Assembly: GCA_004558825.1 (NCBI GenBank) | Contig: SFDB01000018.1 | Coordinates: forward strand, 1-41,492 | Length of the DNA stretch: 41,492 bases | Reading direction: 5' to 3' | From: Clostridiales bacterium | GTDB taxonomy: Bacteria > Bacillota > Clostridia > Christensenellales > CAG-138 | Part shown: one piece after another, positions 33,527 to 40,828 of the stretch | Layout of the letters: each line of letters opens with the position of its first letter | How positions within the stretch are numbered: position 1 is the first letter of the stretch | The notes under the pieces: generated by a model | Databases searched by the model: none | What the model was told of the DNA's origin: nothing | What the model saw: only the letters and a program-made list of their open reading frames with translations | Position numbers and translations under genes: made by a program

Positions 33527-35317
33527 ATGAAAAAGATAAGCGCTAACGATCTGCGCGAAATGTATCTGCGCTTTTTCAGCGAAAAGGGACATGCGGTCAT
33601 ACCGTCCGCATCGCTGATTCCCGAGAACGATCCTACCGTTCTGTTCACGACGGCAGGGATGCATCCTCTCGTGCCGTACCTGATGGGTGAAAAGCACCCC
33701 GCGGGCACGAGATTGACGGACGTTCAAAAATGCGTCAGAACCGGCGACATAGACGAGGTCGGCGATTCGTCTCACCTCACGTTCTTTGAAATGCTCGGAA
33801 ACTGGTCGCTCGGCGACTATTTCAAGAAAGAAGCGATTGCATGGAGCTTTGAGTTTTTGACGAGCGAGAAATGGCTCGGCATCGACAAGGACAAGCTCTA
33901 TTTCACCTGCTTTGCCGGTGACGAAAACGCTCCCCGCGACACTGAAGCCTATGACTGTTGGGTCACTATGGGCGTCGAGCCGTCCCATATCTTCTTTTTG
34001 GACAGAAAGCATAACTGGTGGGGTCCAGCAGGTATGACAGGACCCTGCGGCCCGGATACAGAGATGTTCTACGACACGGGCAAGCCTAAATGCTGCGACG
34101 AGTGCAGCCCCGCCTGCTCATGCGGAAAATATCTCGAGATATGGAACGATGTTTTCATGCAGTATCAAAAAACGCAGGAAGGCAAGTACGTTCCCATGGA
34201 GCGCAAAAACGTCGACACGGGTATGGGTCTTGAGCGCACGATAGCTGTGCTTCAGGGCGCAAAGAGTGTTTATGATACCGACACGTTTACAGACATTATT
34301 GCCAGGATATCCGAGCTGAGCGGCAAGGACTACAACGATTCGCCCGATACCGTGAAGGCTTTCAGAATCATTGCCGACCATATAAGGACTTCCGCGTTCA
34401 TGATAGGCGACTCGCGAGGCGTGCTGCCGTCGAACGTTGACCAGGGTTATATCCTCAGGCGTTTGATTCGCCGCTCCCTCCGCTACGCGATGCAGCTTAA
34501 TATGCCTGACAATTCGCTCTCCAAGGTTGCCGAAGTCGTCATCGGGCAATATAAGCACATCTATCCGGAGCTTGAGCAGAACCGCGCGCTCATACTCAAC
34601 GAGCTTGACGCCGAAGAGATGCGCTTCAAAAAGACGCTCACGAACGGAATGCGCGAGTTCGAGCGCATAAAGAACCGCTTTGAAAACGGCGTAATCGACG
34701 GCCAGAGCGCATTCAGGCTTTACGATACGTTTGGCTTCCCGATAGAGTTCACCGTCGAAATGGCGCGCGAAAACGGCTTAAGCGTCGACGTTGACGGCTT
34801 CAAGGCAGCTTTTGAAGAGCATCAGAAAAAATCGCACGCGGGCGCCGAGCAGCGCTTTAAGGGCGGTCTTGCCGATACATCGGAGCAGACTGCAAAGCTC
34901 CACAGCGCAACGCATCTTTTGCAGGCCGCGCTCAGGCGCGTACTTAACGACGACACCGTATCGCAGAAGGGTTCCAACATAACCGCAGAGCGTCTGCGCT
35001 TTGACTTCTCTTTCCCGCGTAAGCTCACTAAGGAAGAGCTCAGCGCAGTCGAGGCGCTCGTAAACGAATACATCGCCGCCGACTACGAGATAACCTGCGA
35101 GGAAATGACAGTCGACGAAGCGAAAGCGCAGGGCGCGATTGGTCTTTTCGACAACAAGTACGACGCGCGCGTCAAGGTCTATACAATGGGAAGCGCAAGC
35201 AAAGAGATATGCGGAGGTCCGCACGCCTCGAGGACGGGCGAGCTCGGCACATTCAAAATCAAAAAGGAAGAGGCTTCGAGCGCCGGCGTAAGGCGTATCA
35301 AGGCTGTTTTGGAGTAA
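33527..35317 (+). CDS. alaS: Alanyl-tRNA synthetase, compact form without C-Ala domain
   Basis: 596 aa against about 870-880 for the usual bacterial enzyme. The class II aminoacylation domain is complete, with GTRLTDVQKCVRTGDID, FFEMLGNWS, TGPCGPDTEMFYDTG and the helical tRNA-recognition part. The editing domain has both zinc-site halves: HSATH (about residue 459) and CGGPH (about 562; usually CGGTH). The protein ends 30 residues later at RRIKAVLE, so the coiled-coil and DHHA1/C-Ala region is missing. The gene is uninterrupted and closes with a proper stop, so this is a natural short form. I recall similar compact enzymes from Patescibacteria and some Clostridia. The ATG has AGAGGT ahead. Confidence 0.95.
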   Translation: MKKISANDLREMYLRFFSEKGHAVIPSASLIPENDPTVLFTTAGMHPLVPYLMGEKHPAGTRLTDVQKCVRTGDIDEVGDSSHLTFFEMLGNWSLGDYFKKEAIAWSFEFLTSEKWLGIDKDKLYFTCFAGDENAPRDTEAYDCWVTMGVEPSHIFFLDRKHNWWGPAGMTGPCGPDTEMFYDTGKPKCCDECSPACSCGKYLEIWNDVFMQYQKTQEGKYVPMERKNVDTGMGLERTIAVLQGAKSVYDTDTFTDIIARISELSGKDYNDSPDTVKAFRIIADHIRTSAFMIGDSRGVLPSNVDQGYILRRLIRRSLRYAMQLNMPDNSLSKVAEVVIGQYKHIYPELEQNRALILNELDAEEMRFKKTLTNGMREFERIKNRFENGVIDGQSAFRLYDTFGFPIEFTVEMARENGLSVDVDGFKAAFEEHQKKSHAGAEQRFKGGLADTSEQTAKLHSATHLLQAALRRVLNDDTVSQKGSNITAERLRFDFSFPRKLTKEELSAVEALVNEYIAADYEITCEEMTVDEAKAQGAIGLFDNKYDARVKVYTMGSASKEICGGPHASRTGELGTFKIKKEEASSAGVRRIKAVLE

Positions 35318-35326
35318 AAAAGACTA

Positions 35327-36064
35327 ATGGCCATTAAAGGTGCAGACCTGCTCGAATACGATTGGCATACCGAAAAAAGCCGCGCCGTTTTTGGCATCGA
35401 TATGTCGCTTTATTCCGCCGCTCCCATCGCAAGCGACGGCGTGCTGCTCTATGCATCATGCCGTTCGAAAAAAGATGACGGCGAGCTTCGCGGCATAAGG
35501 CTTTCAATGTGTGACTCGTTTTTTGAGCTGTGCCAAAAAAAACTTAATATTATTTTCGCCGGATATATCGAGACCCGGCGCCAAAAGCGAGGTATCTTTT
35601 ACGGCTCGTCAATCGATCTGCTCGACGATATGCGTGAGCTTGCCGACAAGCAGCTTTTTCTGAGCATCGAGTGCGGCGCACGGCGCGATGAAGCATGGCA
35701 GACATATTTCAAGCTTCTTTATCCGGACGCCGCCAAATACAGAACGATTGAGAACGGACGCACTATTGACGCGTTAAGAAAGCAGGGCGATATGCTCAAC
35801 ATTTCGCGCCGAATAAGCTTCCATGTGTTCTTTCCTTCAGAGCCGATACGGATAATGTTCGAACAGGAGGCGCGTCTTGCAGGCTTCGCGATAGGCGAAC
35901 CGGAGTTTGCCGATGAAAGCGACCTACCTCACGGCGTATCGCTCCATAAGATAAGTACGCTCGATAAGCGCGAAATCGACGACATAACAACGCGCATAAT
36001 AAGGATAGCCTCAAAATATGACGGTATGCTCGTCCATTGGGACTGCGGCGTCGTTAGGCGGTAG
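35327..36064 (+). CDS. RraB-like domain protein, N-terminus possibly DUF695-like
   Basis: 245 aa. The C-terminal 100 residues (from about LRKQGDMLNISRRISFHVFF to YDGMLVHWDCGVVRR) fit the RraB fold, with a conserved R-x-I-x-H-x-x-x-F strand and the closing YDG-x-x-x-W-D signature. The N-terminal 140 residues resemble DUF695-type domains that are commonly fused to RraB domains. In gamma-proteobacteria RraB inhibits RNase E; most Clostridia lack RNase E, so the role must differ. It starts 9 bp after alaS with GGAG ahead and is probably co-transcribed. A strong terminator follows. Confidence 0.72.
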   Translation: MAIKGADLLEYDWHTEKSRAVFGIDMSLYSAAPIASDGVLLYASCRSKKDDGELRGIRLSMCDSFFELCQKKLNIIFAGYIETRRQKRGIFYGSSIDLLDDMRELADKQLFLSIECGARRDEAWQTYFKLLYPDAAKYRTIENGRTIDALRKQGDMLNISRRISFHVFFPSEPIRIMFEQEARLAGFAIGEPEFADESDLPHGVSLHKISTLDKREIDDITTRIIRIASKYDGMLVHWDCGVVRR

Positions 36065-36100
36065 AGCGCTATCAATGCAGCGTATCCCTTAATTAAATGC

Positions 36101-36135
36101 CTCTGCGCGGCGCAGTTACATAACACCGCGCAGAG
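36101..36135 (+). other. GC-rich hairpin in the alaS-guaA convergent spacer
   Basis: CTCTGCGCGG pairs with CCGCGCAGAG (10 bp, 15-nt loop). Outer bases AATGCC/GGCATT (about 36096-36101 and 36156-36161) could extend the structure. No T-run follows. It lies 37 bp past the stop codon of the RraB-like gene, ahead of the main terminator. Confidence 0.5.
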
Positions 36136-36185
36136 CTTGGGCGAACTGCCTGCGGGGCATTGAAAGATACAACAGATAATAAGCA

Positions 36186-36227
36186 AAAAGAGCTGCCTGA
36201 CTTCTTCGGAGATCAGGCAGCTCTTTT
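36186..36227. terminator. Bidirectional intrinsic terminator
   Basis: A 15-bp perfect stem AAAAGAGCTGCCTGA / TCAGGCAGCTCTTTT with a 12-nt loop. It gives TTTTCTTT on the plus strand and TTTTT on the minus strand. It serves the alaS unit (plus) and guaA (minus), which converge here. Confidence 0.92.
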
Positions 36228-36312
36228 CTTTGTGAATAATGAAATTTGTTGCCACGGAGCGGTTACGCGACGCAAAAGTCCAGCATTTTCAAGGTTTTTA
36301 CTGTTTTGGGTA

Positions 36313-37842
36313 TTATTCCCACTCAATCGTTCCCGGAGGTTTGCTCGTGATATCGTACACGACGCGGTTTACATGGGGTACTTCGGCAATTATGCACTCG
36401 CTTATGCGTCTGAGCACGGGGAACGGTATCTCCGCCCATTCTACAGACATAGCGTCAGTAGAAGTCACTGCGCGAACGCCTATCGCGTAGTCGTAGGTGC
36501 GCAGGTCGCCCATTACGCCAACGCTCCTTATCCCTGTGAATACCGTGAAATACTGCCACAGCGCACGCTCAAGACCTGCAGCCTTCACTTCGCGCCGGAG
36601 TATGTAGTCACTTTGGCGGAGTATGTCCAGCTTCTCCTTTGTTATGTCTCCGATAACTCGTATCGCAAGCCCGGGCCCGGGAAACGGCTGACGCCAAACA
36701 AGGTTTGCAGGTATGCCCAAGCTCTCGCCGAGCGCACGCACCTCATCCTTGAAGAGCGTTTTTAACGGCTCAATTATCCCTTTAAAATTAACGTCTTCGG
36801 GAAGACCGCCAACATTATGATGGCTCTTAATGACGCATGCGCCTCCGCTGCCGCTCTCTATCACATCGGGATATATCGTGCCTTGGAGCAAATAATCCGC
36901 ATCGCCTATGAGTTTTGCCTGCTCCTCAAACACCCTTATAAACTCTTCTCCAATTATTTTCCGCTTTCGTTCAGGATCGACAACACCTTCGAGTTTCTTG
37001 AGAAAGCGCTCCGAAGCATCGACGGCTATGATGTTCAGGCCAAGAGAATCGCGGTAAAACTCCATTACCTCCTGAGCCTCGTTTTGCCTTAGAAGGCCGT
37101 GATCAACAAAGATGCAGGTCAATCTGTCGCCTATCGCCTTGTGAACGAGCACCGCCGCAACCGATGAATCAACGCCGCCCGAAAGTCCGGCCACAACACG
37201 GCCGTCGCCTACCTGCGCCCGTATTTCCTCAATAAGTGTATCGGCAGAACCCTCGGGGGTCCACTCGCATTTCAGACCGCATATATTTTTGAGAAAATTC
37301 TTGAATATACGGTTGCCGTTTTCCGTGTGGGAAACTTCGCAATGAAACTGCACGCCGTAAAGCTTTCTCTCATCGTCAGCAAACGCAGCAGCGGGACAGC
37401 AGTCAGTCGTAGCGATGACATTAAATCCTTCCGGTATGCGCGAAACATAGTCGTTATGCGTCATCCAAACAATGCCGCCCTCTTTCATTCCCTCAAGCAG
37501 AGGATGATTCTCAAAATGCGCCGCTTTTCGTCCATATTCGCGTATGGCGCACGGCTCAACAGTGCCGCCGTTGATTTGAGCAATATATTGCATACCGTAG
37601 CATATGCCGAGCACGGGAACGCCGAGCGTAAACACCCAATCGGGACATGTTCGTGCGCCCTTTTCATATGTGCTGTCAGGTCCGCCCGTAAGTATAATGC
37701 CGCTCAGCGCATTTCCGAGAACGCGCTCCTTCGATGCGCTCAACGGGAGAAGCTCGCTAAAAACGCCGCATTCTCGAACTCGCCGAGCCACAAGCTGATT
37801 ATACTGACAGCCAAAGTCAAGTACAACTATTCTTTCGGTCAT
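36313..37842 (-). CDS. guaA: GMP synthase (glutamine-hydrolysing)
   Basis: Converts XMP to GMP using glutamine and ATP, 509 aa. Class I amidotransferase with the nucleophile C81 (LGICYGMQ) and the triad H167/E169. The ATP-PPase P-loop SGGVDSS is at 221-227. The dimerisation domain ends PPGTIEWE, as in the family. One oddity: the canonical FHPE around the catalytic His reads FHCE (C168 in place of Pro). ATG at 37840-37842 with GGAGG ahead. It has its own promoter and no recognisable purine riboswitch. The terminator is shared with the convergent alaS unit. Confidence 0.97.
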   Translation of the reverse strand: MTERIVVLDFGCQYNQLVARRVRECGVFSELLPLSASKERVLGNALSGIILTGGPDSTYEKGARTCPDWVFTLGVPVLGICYGMQYIAQINGGTVEPCAIREYGRKAAHFENHPLLEGMKEGGIVWMTHNDYVSRIPEGFNVIATTDCCPAAAFADDERKLYGVQFHCEVSHTENGNRIFKNFLKNICGLKCEWTPEGSADTLIEEIRAQVGDGRVVAGLSGGVDSSVAAVLVHKAIGDRLTCIFVDHGLLRQNEAQEVMEFYRDSLGLNIIAVDASERFLKKLEGVVDPERKRKIIGEEFIRVFEEQAKLIGDADYLLQGTIYPDVIESGSGGACVIKSHHNVGGLPEDVNFKGIIEPLKTLFKDEVRALGESLGIPANLVWRQPFPGPGLAIRVIGDITKEKLDILRQSDYILRREVKAAGLERALWQYFTVFTGIRSVGVMGDLRTYDYAIGVRAVTSTDAMSVEWAEIPFPVLRRISECIIAEVPHVNRVVYDITSKPPGTIEWE

Positions 37843-37895
37843 TCAATTCCTCCGCTCGTTTTTTTTGGATCCGTAATTCGTTTTCGATTACAAAA

Positions 37896-37924
37896 ATTAT
37901 GCCGCAAAACAGTCTAATGTTCAA
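37896..37924 (-). promoter_or_regulatory. Promoter of guaA
   Basis: On the minus strand TTGAAC (37919-37924) and CATAAT (37896-37901) are 17 bp apart. A small bulged hairpin GTAAT-t-CG/CGATTAC lies in the short leader. Confidence 0.6.
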
Positions 37925-37948
37925 TAGTTTTCCGATAATATACAAAAA

Positions 37949-37980
37949 GCCGCGCTATACGCACAGCTTTTCGTTGCGGC
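37949..37980 (-). terminator. Weak terminator after the DUF1540 gene
   Basis: On the minus strand GCCGC and GCGGC flank a 22-nt loop and are followed by TTTTTG. The stem is only 5 bp and the loop is large. Position, about 48 bp past the stop codon, is suitable. Confidence 0.35.
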
Positions 37981-38027
37981 AGCTTTTGTACCATTATGCC
38001 GCGCTCATGCTTTTTTGCTGCTCCGAG

Positions 38028-38204
38028 TTACTTGGCGCGATAGCTGCCGCAAAGACTCTCGTCAGCAGGGTCGCCCGTATGGCATCCTCTGCAAGGCTCG
38101 ATCTCCACGCGGTTGAGCTGGCAATAATGGCTCTGTTCGTCATTATGGCGGCAGCTTGTTACCGTGCATCCTATCGTCTGATTTCCTGCTTTGTTCTGTG
38201 CCAT
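38028..38204 (-). CDS. DUF1540 mini-protein
   Basis: 58 aa (MAQNKAGNQTIGCTVTSCRH...). It starts at the ATG 38202-38204 with a perfect AAGGAGG site and has a clean stop. Cysteines are at 13, 18, 28, 38, 41 and 52. The pattern I-x-C-x-V-x-x-C-x-HN-x5-YCQLNRVEIE...ESLCGSY matches the DUF1540 family of short Bacillota proteins, probably zinc- or metal-binding. Such genes are common in spore formers and some are expressed late in sporulation. Here the gene diverges from yabP-yabQ, whose sigma-E-like promoter is 110 bp away. Function unknown. Confidence 0.9.
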   Translation of the reverse strand: MAQNKAGNQTIGCTVTSCRHNDEQSHYCQLNRVEIEPCRGCHTGDPADESLCGSYRAK

Positions 38205-38236
38205 GAAAATTTCCTCCTTAATTTATTCGCTTTGCG

Positions 38237-38264
38237 CATATATAGCTTGTGCAGTCAGATTCAA
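38237..38264 (-). promoter_or_regulatory. Possible promoter of the DUF1540 gene
   Basis: On the minus strand TTGAAT (38259-38264) and TATATG (38237-38242) are 16 bp apart. The match is moderate. A sporulation sigma factor could be used instead; no clear sigma-G or sigma-K box was seen. Confidence 0.4.
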
Positions 38265-38313
38265 AATTTTCTTTGAAAATATTTCCGGTTTTGTCCTCTA
38301 ATTTCGAGAGCGT

Positions 38314-38343
38314 GTCATTATTCCGCGCTGCGGGACATACCAT
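38314..38343 (+). promoter_or_regulatory. Sigma-E-like promoter of yabP-yabQ
   Basis: GTCATTATT (38314-38322) and CATACCAT (38336-38343) are 13 bp apart. The pattern resembles the mother-cell sigma-E consensus (-35 near GTCATATT, -10 CATACAAT, 13-14 bp spacing). It differs in one base of the -10 box and has one extra T in the -35. Both downstream genes are sigma-E dependent in Bacillus. The start of yabP is 32 bp beyond the -10 box. Confidence 0.65.
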
Positions 38344-38374
38344 TAAGTAAGTTGCCGGCGAAGGAGGTTATAGC

Positions 38375-38668
38375 ATGATTGAAGGTAAAAGCATCGAAAG
38401 CGGCATGCGGCTCAGGTCGCACTGTATTCATATAGACAATCGTGCGCTTATGAGCATCACAGGCGTAAAGGATGTTTTGAGCTTTAACGAGCAGGAGGTC
38501 GCGCTCATAACCGAGGCCGGCGAGCTGCATGTTGAGGGTTCGGAGCTGCATATGACTAAGCTCAATCTCGACGACGGGCAGGTCGTTATCGAGGGTGAAG
38601 TCTATGCCCTTGAATATGCCGATTCGCAGGAGTCTAAGGGCAGCCTTTTCTCACGAATGTTTCGCTGA
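38375..38668 (+). CDS. yabP: Sporulation protein YabP
   Basis: 97 aa. YabP is a mother-cell protein needed for spore coat or envelope assembly. The beta-rich YabP/YqfC pattern is clear: HCIHIDNRALMSITGVKDVLSFNEQEVAL, then LHVEGSELHMTKLNLDDGQVVIEGEVYALEY. ATG with AAGGAGG 8 bases ahead. yabQ starts inside its stop codon (TGATG). A nearby sigma-E-like promoter supports the role. Confidence 0.93.
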   Translation: MIEGKSIESGMRLRSHCIHIDNRALMSITGVKDVLSFNEQEVALITEAGELHVEGSELHMTKLNLDDGQVVIEGEVYALEYADSQESKGSLFSRMFR

Positions 38669-38994
38669 TGACTACCACGCTTGACCAGTTTCCCGCTTTT
38701 CTCGGGACATTATACGCAGGCATTATAATCGGACTTGAATACGATTTATTCAGGATAATGCGTCTGCCTTTCCGCAGCGTGTTCGTAATTGCCTTCTTCG
38801 ATTTTGCGTTTTATGCGCTTGCCGGCATATCCTACGCCTTTATGCTGCTTCGGCTCTATGACGGCGCTTTTAGACTTTACACGCTATTCGGCGCTGCTTT
38901 GGGTATTTTCTGCGAACAGTATTTTTTCAGCGCACTCATTCGCCGCGGTTTGCATGCCGCTAAATCCCGCTTTGGACGTATATCAAAAAAATAG
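38668..38994 (+). CDS. yabQ: Sporulation protein YabQ (short form)
   Basis: 108 aa, shorter than the about 210 aa of Bacillus subtilis YabQ. It has three hydrophobic segments (about 10-25, 40-62 and 68-90) and conserved patterns GIIIGLEYDLFRI and FGAALGIFCEQYFFS. Needed for spore cortex formation in Bacillus. Its ATG overlaps the yabP stop. In many genomes divIC follows; here none follows, and a convergent surface-protein gene comes next. Confidence 0.88.
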   Translation: MTTTLDQFPAFLGTLYAGIIIGLEYDLFRIMRLPFRSVFVIAFFDFAFYALAGISYAFMLLRLYDGAFRLYTLFGAALGIFCEQYFFSALIRRGLHAAKSRFGRISKK

Positions 38995-39019
38995 CGTACA
39001 CGGCACGCTCATAGCAAAA

Positions 39020-39045
39020 ACCGCCGCTCTTTTCAGAGCGGCGGT
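39020..39045 (-). terminator. Terminator of the surface-protein gene
   Basis: An 11-bp perfect stem ACCGCCGCTCT/AGAGCGGCGGT with a TTTC loop. On the minus strand it is followed by TTTTTGC, so it ends the 39111-40187 transcript. On the plus strand (yabQ) there is no T-run after it. Confidence 0.8.
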
Positions 39046-39110
39046 CAGTGCATTCAGAAGCCCAACTTATAATTTAGTTGGTCGTTAAGCCTTTAATACT
39101 TATAAGGAAA

Positions 39111-40187
39111 TTATTTCCTTACCTTCCTGAAGGAAGCTACGCCTGCCGGTACAGCAGCTGCTGCGAGCATTACGAAGCCCATGATGGAAGCGACGTCGCC
39201 GGTCTTCGGGGGCTTGCCGCCGCCGTTGTTGCCACCGTTCTCTGTGCAGTTCAGAAGAACAGCATCCTTAGCGAGGCAGTATGCGCCGATCTTAGCCATG
39301 AAGAGGGAGTCCCAAATCTGTCCGCCAGCGCCGAGCTTGAAGCCCATGTAATCCATGGCAGCCGTGAAGATGGCGTTGAGCTCGTTGAAGGCAGCACCCT
39401 CTGTGATTGTGTTCGTGAGGAGAGCAGTCTCTTCAGCAACAGGGCAGAAGCCGAACGTGAACGCTGCGCCGTGGAACTCCTTGCAAACTACGAGCCACGG
39501 GCTGTCGTCAACAGCATGACCCTTAGCAGCCGTTACTTCGATGCGTACGCACTGCTTCTTTGCGTTGTAGAAGAACTCAACCTTGTTGCCGACCGTGTCG
39601 ATCATCTGGTAGGAGTTTTCTTTAGCAAAGATGACATACTTGCCGTCAGCTGTTACAGCACCATCTTCGAGGGTGTAGTCACCGAAGGAGATTTCGCCAA
39701 CAACCTTAACATCGGCATTCGCCTTTACGAGAGCGCTTACGATGATGTAGCCTTCGCTGTCGAATTCAACGCCGAATGTAGCTGTGCCCTTCGCCTGGTT
39801 GATGTCAAAATCAACTTCGTGCTCCATGTCCCTGACGGCGATCTCATAGAGGTTGGTGAACTTAAGATCGAGAGCAAGGTTCTCTTCCTCAATGTAACCG
39901 TTGTAGTTGATCTCGCCCTTAGCGGGTATGGAGTACTGAATTACAAAGGTTACGATTGTGTCCTTAACTACATGGTAGTTAGCGGGCAGCGGATAGAACT
40001 GGCCACCGACGTTGATAACACCGGAGGTGTTGGGTGACGGTGTGTTCTGAACAGGCGTGATAGCGAGTTCTGCATCGTATGCGGGTGCCGGGTTTGTCGG
40101 GATTGTTACGCCCGAGATAGCAAATACAGGTACTGCGAAAGCAAGTACGAGCATTGCCGCCATTGCGAATGAAATAATCTTTTTCAT
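39111..40187 (-). CDS. Secreted surface protein with PPKTGD wall-sorting tail
   Basis: 358 aa. Signal peptide (MKKIISFAMAAMLVLAFAVPVFA, cleaved after about residue 23), then a Pro-rich stretch, beta-rich ectodomain of unknown fold, four Cys that could form disulfides, and a Gly/Asn-rich linker. The C-terminus reads PPKTGD, then a hydrophobic helix and the basic KVRK. This is the layout of a sortase substrate with a non-canonical PPKTG in place of LPxTG. ATA codons are almost absent, unlike in neighbouring genes, which points to high expression. ATG with AAAGGGG. Function (adhesin, matrix component or other) is not indicated. Confidence 0.85.
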   Translation of the reverse strand: MKKIISFAMAAMLVLAFAVPVFAISGVTIPTNPAPAYDAELAITPVQNTPSPNTSGVINVGGQFYPLPANYHVVKDTIVTFVIQYSIPAKGEINYNGYIEEENLALDLKFTNLYEIAVRDMEHEVDFDINQAKGTATFGVEFDSEGYIIVSALVKANADVKVVGEISFGDYTLEDGAVTADGKYVIFAKENSYQMIDTVGNKVEFFYNAKKQCVRIEVTAAKGHAVDDSPWLVVCKEFHGAAFTFGFCPVAEETALLTNTITEGAAFNELNAIFTAAMDYMGFKLGAGGQIWDSLFMAKIGAYCLAKDAVLLNCTENGGNNGGGKPPKTGDVASIMGFVMLAAAAVPAGVASFRKVRK

Positions 40188-40227
40188 GGTTTTTCCCCTT
40201 TCTTAGGAAATTAAATTTTGCAAGTGT

Positions 40228-40282
40228 GCCGTATATTACCATACGGCGTGGCAGTGGTGGGTCGTAGACCCAAATAGTTGGG
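40228..40282 (-). promoter_or_regulatory. Three-hairpin 5' leader of the surface-protein gene
   Basis: Within the leader of about 110 nt are GCCGTAT/ATACGGC (40228-40234 with 40241-40247), GGGTC/GACCC (40259-40263 with 40267-40271) and CCCAA/TTGGG (40269-40273 with 40278-40282). The last two share CCC, so they are alternatives. The hairpins may protect the message or switch; there is no terminator T-run and no known riboswitch core. Confidence 0.5.
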
Positions 40283-40305
40283 TAACTTCCGCATTGCACA
40301 GTTAG

Positions 40306-40334
40306 ATAGTAACATTCTCATGTCTTTTTGTCAA
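40306..40334 (-). promoter_or_regulatory. Strong sigma-A promoter of the surface-protein gene
   Basis: On the minus strand TTGACA (40329-40334) and TACTAT (40306-40311) are exactly 17 bp apart, in an AT-rich stretch. Transcription would begin near 40300. The region from 40335 to 40551 holds no ORF with a ribosome-binding site and no other strong structure. Confidence 0.75.
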
Positions 40335-40551
40335 CAGAATTATTACAAAAACTTAATAAAATTTTTATTACATCCATCATTTTCCACCTTTCAAGCACCT
40401 TAACAGTGTTTTTTTCGCAGCACTCGCTGTAACAATTTGTTAAAAATTATATTTGCGCGTTTTAATCCGTTGTGGCAGGCCGGACTGCATTCTCTGCTTC
40501 CTCAAAATTTCTTGAAGCTTTGGTACATAGCCTCGCCTCCTTGCGATGTGC

Positions 40552-40578
40552 GGAAGGGCCGCCCAAGGGCGTCCCTCC
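40552..40578. other. GC-rich hairpin at the left flank of repeat copy B
   Basis: GGAAGGGCCGCCC and GGGCGTCCCTCC pair with one bulge and one mismatch. Its left arm repeats the left arm of the hairpin on the other side of the repeat (40776-40788), so the repeat is bracketed by directly repeated CGGAAGGGCCGCCC segments. Confidence 0.5.
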
Positions 40579-40583
40579 GAGAC

Positions 40584-40771
40584 TGTCGAAAAAGTGGTTA
40601 AACGCCACTTTTTCGAGTTTTTACGGGTTTCACCTCTCGCATTCGCTCCCGGGCGGCGAAACCCGCAAAGTACGAAAACCTCCGGGTTTTCATCCGTTCT
40701 GACGCACATGTCGTCAGAGCGGATTGAACATAAGGGACTGCGGTCCCTTATCAACCCCAGGGTTTTCGACA
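40584..40771 (+). repeat. Multi-hairpin repeat element, copy B
   Basis: 188 bp. Terminal inverted TGTCGAAAA (40584-40592) and TTTTCGACA (40763-40771). Local stems: TCGAAAAAGTGG/CCACTTTTTCGA (12 bp), CGGGTTTC/GAAACCCG (40624-40631/40658-40665), GAAAACC/GGTTTTC (40674-40680/40685-40691), TCTGACG/CGTCAGA (40698-40704/40712-40718) and TAAGGGAC/GTCCCTTA (40731-40738/40743-40750). It is related to copy A at 24344-24533. No believable coding frame: the open frames crossing it lack ribosome-binding sites. Bracketed by GC hairpins. Confidence 0.9.
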
Positions 40772-40776
40772 AACCG

Positions 40777-40802
40777 GAAGGGCCGCCCTTGGGCGGCCCT
40801 TC
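40777..40802. terminator. GC-rich hairpin after the InlB-like gene
   Basis: A perfect 12-bp stem GAAGGGCCGCCC/GGGCGGCCCTTC with a 2-nt spacer, 27 bp past the stop codon of the InlB-like gene (minus). It is very stable, but there is no T-run on either side, so it would act mainly as a transcript-end or processing barrier. Confidence 0.55.
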
Positions 40803-40828
40803 GTATAAGACACTTAGACGTTATCGTA

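Noticed and set aside
37843..37930. Purine riboswitch ahead of guaA
   Set aside because: The short leader has no three-way junction or purine-aptamer loops.
40440..40772. 110-residue minus-strand open frame with a GRPWAAL-type stretch
   Set aside because: It lies across repeat copy B and its flanking hairpin and has no ribosome-binding site; the stretch comes from the GC hairpin sequence.
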